DNA from: Sipunculus nudus
Taxonomy: Eukaryota; Annelida; Sipuncula; Golfingiida; Sipunculidae
Direction of reading: 5' to 3'
NCBI GenBank assembly: GCA_026874595.1
Contig: CM049308.1
Coordinates: 79,654,124 to 79,718,123 of the forward strand
Length of the DNA: 64,000 nt
The notes under the pieces are model-generated. The model saw only the letters and a program-made list of their open reading frames with translations. It was not told the origin of the DNA and did no database searches. Both the position numbers and the translations under genes were made by a program. Positions 15,101 through 27,200 of the stretch are shown here, piece by piece; within the stretch, counting starts at the first letter, position 1; each line of letters starts with the position of its first letter.

Positions 15101-16487
15101 GTCAGGGAGGCTTATCTGAGTTGATCAGTTTATTTCTATATTCATACATGGGTAACATATTTTGTGGGTGGATCTACTTAGACCCCCCCCCCCAGTTTAA
15201 AACCATCAGTTTCAAATTTAAAACAAAAACAATTTTTCTTCTGCCATTTATGTTTGCACTAGATCTCCAATATGGCTGATTTTCAAAAGCTGAGATTTGG
15301 GCTTGATATTAGTCCCAGATCACAGATTTGCACCTGATATTTATTTATTTACTAGAGATTTCTAGTGAATTTAATGATTGTATACATCTAGTTTGCACGT
15401 TTATCTGAAAAGCCAGAAAAACATCTTGCATCCTGATAAAAAAAATAAAGTTCTGTGGTTTAGTGTAGTTACAATATTGTAGTTTAGTGAAAATTTGTCA
15501 TTAACTATTTGAGTTTTATCCTGGGAGCAGACAATCTAACAAACAAGAGTGACAACATAACCTCTAAATATAGGTATCCAACATGGCTGTTCTGAGGTTT
15601 ATGTATGTTTTATTGTTTTCCAGGAGGGTCCGTTTGTTAAGTTACAGATGGGTAGTGAGACGAGTCTGTACGTGGACAGTGAACCGCCGACACATTGCTT
15701 CAGTCCCTGCTGCCACATGGCCTCAGAGAAAACTGTCAAGTGAGTTGTCATAGCAACAGCAAGAACTAAATTTCTTGCTATAAGATACAAGTGCTTTTAT
15801 TGCAGACCCTGCAGTTGTTTAAATAAAATTGAAAACATCTGTCTGAGTAAATTGTGTGAAACTTTAACATCTAGTGTATATGTAATAACTTGTATTTGCA
15901 GCGCATAATGGTACAATACTGTATACAAATGGACTGCTAAAATGGCTTTGAATATTGTTTGATTTGATCATTTTTTTACATAAAGCATTATGAATAATCA
16001 AGAATTTATTACCCTAATTAAACCAGCTATTTTACAACTCAAGAACTTCCTGTAGCATTAAATCTGTCTTGCTCAACTTACTAACAAATTGATGTGAGCC
16101 TGACATGTCATAGCATCAGGTTAATTGTGTCATAACTGGCAGAACTGTTGTTTAGGCCTCCAATTAAAACATAAGCTGAGTCAGTTGGTTAAGGTTGTAA
16201 CTGTTGCATTAAGACCCATTTGTCCTTTTATAATCATGTGTTCTCTGTTTTTCTGTTTATTGGTGCAAAGGGCGTTGATGTTTAGGATGTTGGTCCATTT
16301 GTCAGCTGAGCATCATTTGGTCACAATGTATATTTTTGTGTTTTATATTTTTACTTGTAGATACTGGGCAGCCATTCCTATCCCTCATGGTTGCCATGGT
16401 TTCCAGGCTGCCTGCCCGTTCTGTGCCACGCCCCTGACAGATCACCCGGGATGGATCAAGCTCATATTCCAAGACCATGTGGACTGA
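3108..16487 (+). CDS. Pli: Pellino E3 ubiquitin ligase (first coding exon missing)
   Basis: Seven exons join in frame: 3108-3237, 9897-10196, 10426-10611, 11983-12081, 12849-13067, 15624-15739 and 16361-16487 (TGA at 16485). All have AG acceptors and GT donors. They give 391 residues, against 418 in human PELI1. Only about 24 N-terminal residues are absent, and no exon ending in the expected GELIVLG was found in 1-3107. The first exon seen reads YNGNLTHGDKGRRRSKFALQ. The FHA-like core (exon 2) has DMFQIGRSSEMPIDFVV and STISRFACRI. Exons 5-7 hold the CHC2CHC2 RING-like module: CGHVHGQH, CPMC, CCH and CPFC. In the known family, the FHA part binds phosphothreonine on IRAK kinases and the RING part ubiquitinates them, in cytoplasmic Toll/IL-1R signalling. 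No frameshift or stop interrupts the reading. Orthology is clear, but assignment to one vertebrate paralogue is not meaningful. Confidence 0.96.
3590..3795 (+). repeat. Interspersed repeat fragment with CCTCCA...GGAGGC end
   Basis: The fragment contains GCGGATCATCTGCTTGGTCC, a CATGAAAATTTCATAAGATTCTG block, an AACAAACACACAAACATAC block, and ends near CCTCCAGTGGAGGCAATAA. The same order of blocks occurs around 23990-24270 (GATCCGGATCACCC, GAAAATTTCATCAAA, GCTAACAGACAGACAG, GCAGAGATAATAA) and inverted at 8641-9035. It looks like an old non-autonomous repeat family. Confidence 0.45.
5484..5632. mobile_element. Short inverted-repeat (MITE-like) element
   Basis: The left end GGACAGATCCAGG (5485-5497) is inverted at the right end as CCTGGATCTGCC (5619-5630), next to a C-run. 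A related copy lies at 23283-23430, beginning GGGGCAGATCCAGG. No coding capacity is present. Confidence 0.55.
5831..6703. repeat. 53-bp minisatellite, about 16.5 copies
   Basis: Units begin TCCATAATATCCATCTACTG at 5831 and recur every 53 bp without any indel to the partial seventeenth unit at 6679. Variants recur in non-adjacent units. AGTTCTTTAGTCTG appears in the units at 5990 and 6414. TAAAATCCCTCTACTGC appears in the units at 6361 and 6467. Because 53 is not a multiple of three, the array does not encode a repeated peptide. It lies inside a Pellino intron. Confidence 0.95.
8641..9035 (-). repeat. Interspersed repeat, inverted copy of the 3590/23990 family
   Basis: The segment opens with ATGCCTCTGCCAGAAGGG and a TGTTTGTGTGTGTG block. 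It continues with GAATCTCATGAAATTTTAAGG and closes near CCTACATGGTGGAGGCC. The block order is that of the 23990-24270 repeat, read on the other strand. No protein is encoded. Confidence 0.4.
11405..11810. repeat. Interspersed repeat copy 1 in a Pellino intron
   Basis: This segment is similar over its length to 13840-14235. Shared blocks include GGGACTACTTGTCT, ACACCTTCTGTTTACATTTC, TTACCCTCTTCACTACATTT and GCCCCAGTGCATTGTGGG, in the same order and spacing. The divergence suggests two old insertions of one family in neighbouring introns rather than a recent tandem duplication. Confidence 0.75.
13110..13290 (+). mobile_element. Degenerate tRNA-derived SINE-like fragment
   Basis: A box-A-like TAGCCTAGTGGTCAAGC is repeated with small changes (about 13107-13147) and followed by a box-B-like GGTCCATGGTAGAAATCC at about 13167-13184. 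The spacing fits a decayed tRNA-derived head. It sits directly after the Pellino exon ending at 13067. Confidence 0.35.
13840..14235. repeat. Interspersed repeat copy 2 in a Pellino intron
   Basis: This is the partner of the 11405-11810 repeat, in the same orientation. The shared block GCCCCAGTGCATTGTGGG is preserved almost exactly, while the flanks have drifted. Confidence 0.75.
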
Positions 16488-17031
16488 CAGCACTAGCGCC
16501 TTGCAGGCAAACCCTGACTGGTGCTCCATCTGGTGGTTCGGTGTGGAACCAGTAGTACAAATGGTTATGTTGTACCAGCTGTGACATGATGCAATATTCT
16601 GTGCATGGATACGTGTCGCTACTGTGTCAATGTCATGACCTTTATGCACCCCCAGATTTTCTCACCTGATTCTTTGATACATTTCTTTAATACAATTATA
16701 ATTTTTTTTTCAAATCTGAAAAATGTTACATAGGTTGTGGTTGACCAGATTTGTATGTTAAACAGAGAGGGGCAGAGAGAATGATATTAAAAGGGAGGGT
16801 AAGTCATTTATTATGACTTTTGAAATGAGGACTGAAGTATACATACATATATTATATATATGTATGAAAATCAGTCATCAGTGAGGTGGTACCAAAATAG
16901 AAGTATAAATATAAAATTATAAGTAATACTTAAAGGAATGCAGGCTGGTGCGGACTGATTCAAACGTATGTTAAGAAATGGTTAGAATGATTCCAGGTGT
17001 GATAAATTCTGACATATCCTGTACTTTTTTT

Positions 17032-17033
<2 letters not shown>

Positions 17034-17087
<54 letters not shown>
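17034..17087. repeat. (TA)n microsatellite
   Basis: About 26 uninterrupted AT/TA dinucleotides lie downstream of Pellino. Similar shorter arrays occur at 20349-20384 and 20751-20776. Confidence 0.95.
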
Positions 17088-17090
<3 letters not shown>

Positions 17091-17340
17091 TTGAAACAGC
17101 GTTATAAAAATGAATTTTATGACAATCATAGTGACAGGCCCATTTAATTGTTGAGATGGCTTATTTGTTAACTACTCAAACATGAACTCACATATATTGT
17201 TTATTTATTATAGATTACCACTGCCAGGGATGAGAAGGCCATCCTTCTCAACTTCAGTACACTAATTTCTTGTTTCTCACATCACCATCAGATGGCGTCA
17301 TCATCAATGATGCTAGAATGATATGCTAGTCTACACACAT

Positions 17341-17402
17341 GAATAAAATAAATGGTGACATCTCAACATAGTCTATTTTAAGGTGTCACCATTTATTTTA
17401 TC
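17341..17402. repeat. Inverted repeat with 20-nt loop
   Basis: AATAAAATAAATGGTGACA at 17342-17360 is inverted as TGTCACCATTTATTTTAT about 20 nt further on. It could be a hairpin in RNA or the remains of a small foldback element. It includes two AATAAA hexamers that could serve the Pellino transcript. Confidence 0.6.
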
Positions 17403-18013
17403 CATCATGAATGAATTAGTAATGTTACTGCCCACTAGGTGGCTGCACAGTATTATAAGCAGTGGCACCACATTCACGTGGCAGTATTTTTTGTAAAGGA
17501 ACCAAAATATGATTTCTTATTAAAACTTCTGATCAGATGAGAGCAGTCATGAGAATATCTATATTCAAATGTGATTGATCTTGATGATTCTTTAGCCAGT
17601 ATCATAACAAATCGCTTGCTGTGCCCTATGATGGTGTCATGCTGGTGCATGCCATGGATGCTAGCTTCATGGAAAACCATATGTTGTTAGATCACAGCTC
17701 GAAATACCCTCACAAGCCTTAAATCAAAAACTGGACCAGCTGATGTTTCTCTGAGGTCTGTCACACATTTTCTTTGTGAAAATAATTAGACCATCCAGGG
17801 AGGTCTAGCTGTACTGCTGTACAGTAAAGTGGAGAATACAATGACACTGTAAGGTATGTATGTATAGAACAAAACGTTGTGCATCACTGATAAATAGCAG
17901 AACTCATGCAGTTGTACAGCATTATCAAACATGGAAATTTTTCACTTGAAATTTTTCACCCTTTGTTGGCAATGACAAAGCTAAGTGAGCTTTAATCATA
18001 TGAAATTAGACAC

Positions 18014-18185
18014 AGGGCCTGGACAGCTGAGCAGTAAAATGCCTGGCCTTTTCTGCTGGCGACCAGGGTTCGATCCGAGGTGCTGCCATGAGAATGGGTT
18101 GTAGTGGCCTGTCCAAGGTCGGCGGTTCTCTCCGGGTTCTCCGGCTTCCTCGCACCAACTTAACTTTCAGTCAGTCAGTCAGACA
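18014..18185 (+). mobile_element. tRNA-derived SINE with a CTCCGGGTTCTCCGGCTTCC core
   Basis: A box-A-like GGACAGCTGAGCAGTAAAATG is followed by an exact box-B core GGTTCGATCC at 18067-18076. The body then contains GTTCTCTCCGGGTTCTCCGG (from about 18124) and ends near TCAGTCAGTCAGTCAG. A tRNA head plus this conserved central motif is characteristic of broadly distributed invertebrate SINEs, possibly the MetaSINE type. The exact family is not certain. Confidence 0.65.
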
Positions 18186-20343
18186 CAGCCAGGGTTAATT
18201 TGATAAATTTGGTCATCATGGATATGGCCTATTAGAGATTCATGGATACTTGCTTGAGAATTCCAGCACATGCTGAGTGTGTATATCTATTAATAAAAAC
18301 TTCCTGGCTCACAATTCCAATTCACAAATGGTGACAGCTGTTACATACTATATTACTATACAATGGGGCTATGTGTATCCAAGGTTAGTAAAAAAATTAT
18401 AGACTTGGCTATAAATGCCTAGTCATAAAATCAACACAAATAGAATCTCAAGCTGATGTAGGTGTTTATATAAGTATGATGTTGCTGAAAGTTGAATGTC
18501 AGTAATATGGATAGCAGTTTGTGAAAGTAAGGAAAGGAAAGATTATTTTGGTCTCTTGAAGAATGTACATATAAAACAGATATTACAGGTAGGAATGTTT
18601 TTGATGCATAGATGTTCATTCACTGCCGAAATTATGAATCAGTGAAGTGTCTAGTTCAGACACCATGTTTGGAGTTCTCATGTTATATACTCATTTATGT
18701 GAGTATATATAAGTTTGTTTAGTGTGTGAGATATTACCCTGAGATGAAGAATGTATGTGCTCAGTAACCCTGCAGGATTGTCGCTTGATGTTGCAAGTAA
18801 GAGGCTACTTATGTCGCTCCTTGTTTTTACGCCTTGCCATGTCGCTGCACAGTCATTTAATGTTGCTTCCTTGCCAGCTAGAGCCTATAGGTTGTAATTT
18901 TCATCATGGTTCTTCTCAGATGCACATGTTAGTTAGAATTTGTTGTACTCAATTGTAGGTCTTCCATACTGAGGATGTTCAAATTTTAAAGAAGTCAATA
19001 TATTTTATAAGGTCAAGGCCACTGTTAACAAGGTCAAGGTCAATGTAGGAAGGTTCATGCCAGCGCAGGTTCTCTTTTTTTACCACAGTCTAACTCTGCT
19101 CATACATAAAAAAAACAAACAAATATTTCTTTTTAACATGGTTAACAATAAGACAATCAGTTTTGTATTATTCCTTTGCTATCTTGGTGCTTCAAAGTGT
19201 TTATTGCAGCAACATTTTAACTGTTACATATTTGCCTTATGTTCTGTCCATCCTTGTATCCTGAGAATCTAAGGTGACTGGTTTGAAGTATGACTTTACA
19301 GTGGTTATATTTGTACATAAAGATGTGACAGTATATTTTATCTGTTTAGCATACATATATCACATATATTCAGATTTATGGCTACAAGAAAACCCTTTAC
19401 TTCAGTCATGGATGCAGTTGGAAATGAGTGTCAGATGTTTTTTGATCCCTAATCACCGGATAAGTCATGTGATTTAAATGATAAAGTAATGTGTTATCTT
19501 GAATGAACCAATATTAACAATGCCATCTAATTTATACTTTCTAAACATGTACAAGTAACATCGGGTAGATGTATTTGGTGTTGCTTTGCTTTTAGTTGTG
19601 ATAAAAATAATATATATTTATATATATATATATATATACAATGAAACCTCGTTGTGTCTAAGTCAAAGGGACCCTCAGATAACTTGGACATATTTGAGGT
19701 TCGACACAAGCGGGTTTTATTTGGTAATAATTTAACTAGAATTGTCCGGAATATCGAGTCTGTAACTTGACATAAGCAGGGTATTCGACTGAAGCGAGTT
19801 TAACACAACGCGTTTTCACTTTGTGTATATGTATATATATGTATATATATATTAAGTGTTGATACAGGAAAGATTAATTGTTGGGGTGTGGGGGAACAAT
19901 AGCTAAGAATTTAACATAAATGGGTACCTGACCTAGTGTGAGGTTTTGCTATCTATGTTGCAAAATAATGTACCCCTGATAATTAATGTTGTGTTGTAGT
20001 TAGCCAATTTTGTGAACCTCTCATACATATCTGCCATGTATAGTTTCTTGGGAAAGAACACCTCTAGCTGCTGTAAATTCTATTTTTGCACCGTATCTTA
20101 CAAGAACACATATTTGCACGCTGCATGTGATTGTGTGACTTCTTTGTGTGGTCCTGTGACTTCTATCCCATATACCTGCTCAGGAGGGCTAGGTAGTGAT
20201 GTGGGTGGGAGTATGTTACTGGAAATTACTTCAACTAGATAATGTTAGATGATCTCTATAGATTACAGAGGCTGGTATATTTTTTTATTCAAGAACACTG
20301 ACATAAATATATAGATACCTGTTCATGTTTATATACATACATA

Positions 20344-20348
<5 letters not shown>

Positions 20349-20384
<36 letters not shown>
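20349..20384. repeat. (TA)n microsatellite
   Basis: About 18 TA dinucleotides lie in the Pellino-ACTR2 intergenic region. Confidence 0.9.
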
Positions 20385-20388
<4 letters not shown>

Positions 20389-20483
20389 CATAATAATGCA
20401 TAACCTCCATGTTTGGGTCCTTCCTTGTTGAACCATGATATTTCAATAGTTAAAAACAACTAGGACCTCTGCCATATTGTTGT

Positions 20484-20625
20484 AAAGGTAAAGGGTTTAT
20501 AGTCTGATATCATAGACTATGTCAGTCGCTTCTTGTGGTAATGGCTTTGGCTAGGAGTCTTAGTGTGGAAGGCAGTCAGGACGGGATACGAACCCGCACC
20601 TTGCGGTCAAAAGTAGTACAAGGGA
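20484..20625 (-). mobile_element. tRNA-derived SINE-like fragment, - strand
   Basis: The - strand carries GCGGGTTCGTATCCCGTCC (plus-strand 20579-20597), a T-arm/box-B-like motif. A box-A-like segment is not clear and no full cloverleaf can be drawn, so this is a SINE fragment or tRNA relic rather than a tRNA gene. Confidence 0.35.
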
Positions 20626-23282
20626 GAAGACATGCTTCAAAATATCCATTTGATGGGAAAGCGTCCATTACCACATTACTTCTTCAAGTGTTCATAGATA
20701 TACCTATTTTTGAAAAGAATCCAGATGCCCAGTGCCCAAAATTTGAAAGGTTCATATATATATATATATATATATAATATTTGTGTGTATGTATATTCTG
20801 TATAATGGTCATGACAAGACACTGTTTGTTTGCTTGATATATTACTAACTACTTCGTTGTTTGTGCTCAAACTGAGTAAGCAATGATTGACATGATCTAT
20901 GTGTACATGTGGATTGTTATTGGGATGCAGTCTTTGTATGCCCTGGGATGCGGTGCAGCATCCTCCTTGGGCACACACCAGATGATGGGTATGTCGTTGA
21001 GCTTATATGTGTATATATTAATGATCACCAGAGTATGGAGAACCACTGGGTGAGATGGTTTTATCTCCATGTTTACTATACTTTGTTCCACCACCCCCTG
21101 TCCACTGATTTTTGGCAATAATTTTCAAATTTGATTAATCTGAACATTGGAGTGACACCCTCGTTTGGGTTTTAAAGATTTGATAATTAACTCATAATTT
21201 TATATTTTACTTCTTTATGGACTCTTTTCCCAAGTTTTGACTTGTTTTTTATCTCCCTATGGGAGCAGCCATCTTGCATGTGACCCAGTGATCTTGTTTA
21301 AATTTTGTACAAAAAATGATACTAAAGGAATTGTTATATAAACTCACCTTCAGGTCTCCATTGGAATTTCTTTTTTTATACTGGTAATTTCAGTGAGAAA
21401 AAAATATTGACAGAAAAACAGATGATCAGGAGTTAGTGGAACAGAATATAATACTATCATTGTATCATACTGCACAAATTTCTGACTTATCTTGTACATT
21501 ATATGTTCACAATTAGCCAGTGTTTGAATAGACTGGTCCTCTGCCTCATGTCTTATCTTCTAGTCACATTGATATTATTACATTAATTTATTTGAGTGTC
21601 AGTTGGTATGACATAGGGTATGTGTGTTATAACCAAAAGCAGCAAATATATGGTTAATAACACCAGTTGTAGAGTTTTCAAGGACCTTTCAGTGAATATT
21701 TTTTTGACAAATGCTTATTTTATCATTTCAGCCTTGCTTTGCTGAATACGTTTACAAAATGCAGAATTAACAACTTGATCTGTCCTATTTCTGTTTTCTA
21801 CATCTGTTTATAATCTGTCATACTTCTGTTTTCTGTATCCATTTATGAGTTTACTTTGTGGTATGTGTCTTTTTTTTCAGCAAGGTATACTCAATTAGAC
21901 AATTATTTTACTTACTGATCCCAAGAAGTTGCGTTATTACCCCCAGTGGTACTTCATGTAACCATGGTAGCTAGCAATCTCTATTCTCCACTCAGAAGTA
22001 TCATCTTGGTACTGATGACAATAATCCCTCTGTTTGTTCATATGACATGCTGTCGTGCAGCAATTGTTTATTTCTCAAAGGAATTTAAAAAAGGCTGATC
22101 TGTTTGATGAAGAATATATCCAAATTATACTATCACCACATAAATTTGAACAAGTGACCCATGGGTCAAGACACTCAGTTGACTACTTTGGATATAGAAA
22201 GGAGCAACTTTTGTGGAAAGTACAGAAGCAAATAGTGGTTGGATATATTGTGGGCTCGGGAGGAGGAGGAGGAGAAATATAAACTAGGTCATAGTAAAGC
22301 CAGGTATTAAACTAAAAACTGAACATATTCCTGTTAACAAGAACGAGCATAAGGACATGATCATTATTGGTTTAAGCACCAAGCTGTTTTAGAACTTGAA
22401 AAATTAATGTGAGAATATGCTGATTTTGCATTAAAGGGCCAATTACATTTTGGTATGGAGATAGTAAAAATCTGGTAAAGGATGAAATAGAAAGTAAACG
22501 TAACATGTTGTGTGCAAACTGGTCAGCAGGGCATCACTATTTGTGTAATATGTGCCCTTAGGTGGATGGGTGATTCCTACCACAGTAGAGTATTCACTAT
22601 GAGAATCTTAAGGAGAATGGGAATAACTTCTTTAAATGCCTATCGGTGGCTCCACCATGCATATAAACCTGACTGCTTCTTCGTACCTACTTTTGTTGCT
22701 TAGTGTTTACAACATGGCTTACTACACCATTTGTGTTTCAATGAAGAACACTGTTATGACATTTTTCATGTCTAGAAGAAACTGTCAGTATTTCTTTATC
22801 ATTGTTAATTATTTTTACCGCACTGAAAATATTATAAGCTTTTATTACCACTGACATCATAAGAACATTCATTCAGTGCTTTTCATAAAATGAACACTCA
22901 TCACAGACTGCCCATGTACTAGATGCCATTTTCTGAAGTGTTCATGGCAAATTAACGTAATCATGTCAGAAATTTGTAAGAAATTGTTCAGACATTGTGT
23001 GATTGAATGACAGATGGTAGGGCTGTAATGATGTGCTAGTACATCATGATACACCATGGTACAAAGTTAGCTGTTGTATCTGAACCATCAGATGAACAAG
23101 GTAAGTATTTACACCACTGCCAGATATGTCGTTTTTAGCTAGTTATTTGGTTAGTTTGTTTTTTAGCAACTTGAATGAAAAAGTTATTAAGAGTTTTTGT
23201 TGATATTTTACAGAGGGTTAGGGTGACACCAAGGAACAACAGTACATTAAAATTTAGAGGTAATCTGGATCAGCATAATCAG

Positions 23283-23430
23283 GGGCAGATCCAGGATTTA
23301 GGAAAAAAGGGGAGTCCAACCCAGAGGACTCATAAAAAACTAAAAAAAAAAGGTCCCCATGTCTGGAAAAAAGGGGGGAGGAGTCTAGGCCGTAGGTTGT
23401 TATATTTTCCCTATTTGGGGGGCTGGGCTT
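23283..23430. mobile_element. Second copy of the GGCAGATCCAGG short element
   Basis: It begins GGGGCAGATCCAGG like the 5484 element and continues with a GGAGTCCAACCC block and G/A-rich runs, ending in a GGGGGG stretch. The right inverted terminus has decayed. Confidence 0.45.
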
Positions 23431-23989
23431 GTATTGATATATTTTCTTCACATCAGGTGGAGGTGCATATGTGGTCTCTGACTACTTTTTATTTTGTCAT
23501 CTGATGGAAAGGGATGTCTTGTATCTCAGCACCATATAAGGCATGTAAGGTGAAATACTGGTCATTGGTCAGAAACAAGTAAATCAACATCTGATTGGCT
23601 AAAACACATTATTATTTAACCAATAGAAGGGGCTAGTTTAGAAATCATAAAGCAAGTTGTGCCATCCCTCAATGAACCAGAAAGAACATAGGCTTTGAAT
23701 CATAATGATAATATACATGTACTTTATGTGTATTGTATATCATCAAGTGAAGTATTGAGATCTGTCTTGCATAATGGGATATGTATCAGAACAGTCCTAA
23801 GATATCGTCTTTTTTACCAAGTGAAGAAGAGCAGGGAGTTCATTACCCATGTTTAGATAGAGATTAAGAATTAAGAACACTAATACATTGTACTGAGAGC
23901 AGTGTTCATGAGAAGTCAAGAGAATGCTGATAGTCAGATATAATGACTATCATAAGCAAAGGATGGAGATCCCAAATTGAACTAGAAAT

Positions 23990-24275
23990 TTGCACTCAGA
24001 GAGTGCGGATCTCTGCTGAGGGAGCTCATTGCCCCCATACGGTATTGTCAGAAATGCAGCATTTTTCCTTTAAAAAAATCCTGGATATAGATGGTGATCC
24101 GGATCACCCCCAACAATTTAATCAATTGTTCCTTGTATCATAGCCAAACCATCCTGAAAATTTCATCAAATTATGTTATTAACTATTTTAGTAATGTTGC
24201 TAACAGACAGACAGAGAAACAAACCAATGCCAGCAAAAACATTATCCCCACAACTTGGCAGAGATAATAAAGATG
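23990..24275 (+). repeat. Interspersed repeat (GGATCCGGATCACCC family)
   Basis: Ordered blocks are GAGTGCGGATCTCTGC, GGTGATCCGGATCACCCCCA, GAAAATTTCATCAAATTATG and GCTAACAGACAGACAG, ending CTTGGCAGAGATAATAA. Fragments of the same family occur at 3590 and, inverted, at 8641. No coding capacity is present. Confidence 0.5.
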
Positions 24276-27200
24276 ACTTATATTTACTTTATAATGCTTC
24301 TAACATGAGTGAACTGGATAAGTGCCCCCTTTGACACTAAAAAGCCAGATCTAGTTGAGTGATGTTGTGTCACTGTAACTTGTAGATTAATATCAGTGGT
24401 GTTTTGCTGTGCATTGCCATCTTAAATTTTAGTGACCAAGATAAGGATAACAATTAACAAGATAACTGAAATAAGTTAGGAAGAAATGAGCTGAAATACA
24501 AAAGAATTTTAAACATGAGGGAAATGAAAGAAAGAAGATAGTAGCAAAAGAATGAAGGCCGATGACAATTTGAGGCAATAATTCAGGATGTAGATAATAA
24601 TACAATCACAGGTGATAACTATGTATAGTTATTGAGATTCTTGATCCAGAGCAGGGTGTATAGTTTTGCTTCAAGCCAAAAATACTCAGTGTATAATTCT
24701 TCCATGACACCGCATGGTAGATAACTACTCAAGATGGGAACACGAGAGAGATTCCTTTCATGCAAGCTCATGGAAGTGGTTTAATATAAATTAGGTTATT
24801 TTGTATTTTTACTGCTTATGATACACTATGATAGATTATTCATTATTTTGTACAGAATTGCTATCTGTAGTTTGATTCTGTATATTGGGTTCTACAGGAA
24901 CAGAGAGAACATTGAATGGACTTTTATAGCCAGTCAGGTTGTATTGTATTTGTAAATAAATGCAAACAATTTCGAGGCATTTGTAGCATAGCATCTTAGA
25001 AAATAATTTTATTTATTTATTTCTCTCCATGTTTTGTATCTCAAATTATTTGTTTAGTCAGTGTGTGAATTTCAGTGGAAAGCCTACGCAATCATATATG
25101 TCAAATTGTGCATTCAACCAAATGGCAAAAGCATTAAGTATATTACAGTCACAGCTTTTACTCAAATTCTTGTATAATAGGACTAATTGAGTAGAATAAA
25201 AATCATCTGACAGGGTGCTCTTTGACCTTGGGTCAAAGTGCATGACCTTTCACCTAAAAAATTTTTTTAGTCGTTCCTGCTCCATCAGTCCTATTAAACA
25301 TACAAGGAGGGGAGTAGATACTGATGATTCTAAGTATCCTTAAGCATGCATGCATCTTTTTATATATATGTAATTTGTATATCTCTGACCACTTCAGTAT
25401 ATATTATTAGTTCCATATCAGTGCATGAATGGATTTGCAATGTCAGTGTACAAGCCTACACGGGCTGACCAATTGATATCATTTATAGGATCTTCACATG
25501 TTATTTAGCATATCCAGTGTCAGTTGCCTACCCTTTGTCATCATATATAGATTATAAAATATGGGGAAATGTCAATATGGTTTGGAGCCATCAAGCTCTT
25601 GGAATTTATTACATTTATTTTTCTTAGTTTATTTTTGTAAAATTATGTCTTTCTTTTACCAACACTTTACAGGTTATGAAAGTATGAATAAATTATAGAA
25701 AACAATTTTTTATTGTTACACATAAGTACATTTGCTTTCTGCTGGGAAATTAACTAAGTTCAAAGAATTTAAACACTGTTTAAGTAACAAAATGTATGAA
25801 AACTATTGCATCTGTTAGAAATGAGGCCCATCTCCGTAGTTCCCAAATCACCCTACAGAGGTCACCCGCTTCAGTCTGTGTGTGCGCAAAGTGACATTCC
25901 AACGGTGCTCATCTGCCATTGTAGATTTCATGTTTCATCCCGAGGACCTCAGGCAAGTCATGTGATAACACAGCAGTGTGTGTACGCTTCTCTCACCCTT
26001 TTACTTCATGCTGGCAACAGTTTGTAAGTTTGTGAATGGGTTCAATAAATTTATATAAAACTGAAACGGTTATTCTTTTTCATGTTCTTTGTTAAGCTTG
26101 TGTTATTAATGTATTCTCCTGGCTGTGGGTATATATGTGTGTGTGTGAGAGAGAGAGAGTTTGAAATAACTTTTCATTCTCATAGAACAACTAGTTTACT
26201 ACAGAGGGCTCTGTGGGCTACTAAAGCTCTGTCCACCGACCTTTTATGACTCCATATATTTACCCTGACAAAAAGTTTTCAGTGATGATAGATGAAAGCA
26301 AACACCCTGAATATATTTTGAAATTCACCCTCCAGATTGCAGATGATGAATGGGCTATTCAGAATATAATTGACTGCGGTGCTGGCCCTGGTGTTGAATA
26401 TGGTCCATTCAAATATATTGGACAGGAATTGTTTTAAGGCATAATCCATGTACAGGAGTTTTTCTGGTAAGGACATCACAGAATAAGGAATATTTTTTAA
26501 GCATGCACATGTGAAATCAAAACAGGTGTTTTCTTGAAAAGTAACAAATTTTTATTTTAAAATTTGACAGTTGGAGACGAGTAGTTCTGCCATCCTGCTG
26601 TGCCTCATTGGAAGAGATTCCTTTTTGAGGAGAAATGACCTCTGGCAGGAGGAAATTCCCTATTAAGCCACATTACCTGCACAGAATGTCCATTTGTAGA
26701 GTGCCATCTGTCATGTGGTGGCAGATGTAGCTTAAAGGGGACAAATCACCTATCTGACCTTTATAAACTAACGGTTATTCCTTGGGAGCTTTTATGAAAA
26801 TAGGCCAGTAAAAAGTGGATATCATCAGACACAGGCTGCTTGCTTTGTTTATATAAACGTGTTTATAATATGTGGGGGCCCGCTTAAATAAATCAAATTT
26901 AACAAGGGCATCTGGCAGCATTGCAAGTCAGATGTAATGAAAATGGCATTTTGCAACAAGTGATCTTTCTACCTCTGCACATATGCAACTTACCACTTTA
27001 GGTTGCATGTTTTTCATGGTGTCAACATTGCCGTTTACAAATATGTTGTTAATAAGCAAGTTCATACATCCTTCACAAAGGCCTTAAAAGAACATTTCAC
27101 AACCAAAATTACCCTTAGTTCACTAATATATACATAGAGGAAATCACAAATATTTTTAGAAAAGGAAGATGAATGTGCACCTTTAAGGCAACCTTTCATG

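Noticed and set aside
16302..16649. 115-codon - strand open reading frame
   Set aside because: It is the antisense shadow of the last Pellino exon.
20579..20597. tRNA gene on the - strand
   Set aside because: A T-arm-like motif is present, but no acceptor stem, D-arm or anticodon arm can be assembled.
23175..23504. 109-codon open reading frame with Lys/Gly-rich protein
   Set aside because: It is translated from the GGCAGATCCAGG repeat and its poly-purine runs and has no domain.
26246..26437. 63-codon open reading frame in the intergenic region
   Set aside because: Length is within chance expectation, and there is no recognisable domain, splice context or repeat relation.
26732..27186. A second TTAA-AGGGG element in the intergenic region
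   Set aside because: TTAA and AGGGGACAAATC occur at the left and CCTTTAA at the right, but only about 7 of 12 terminal positions match, which is too weak to support.
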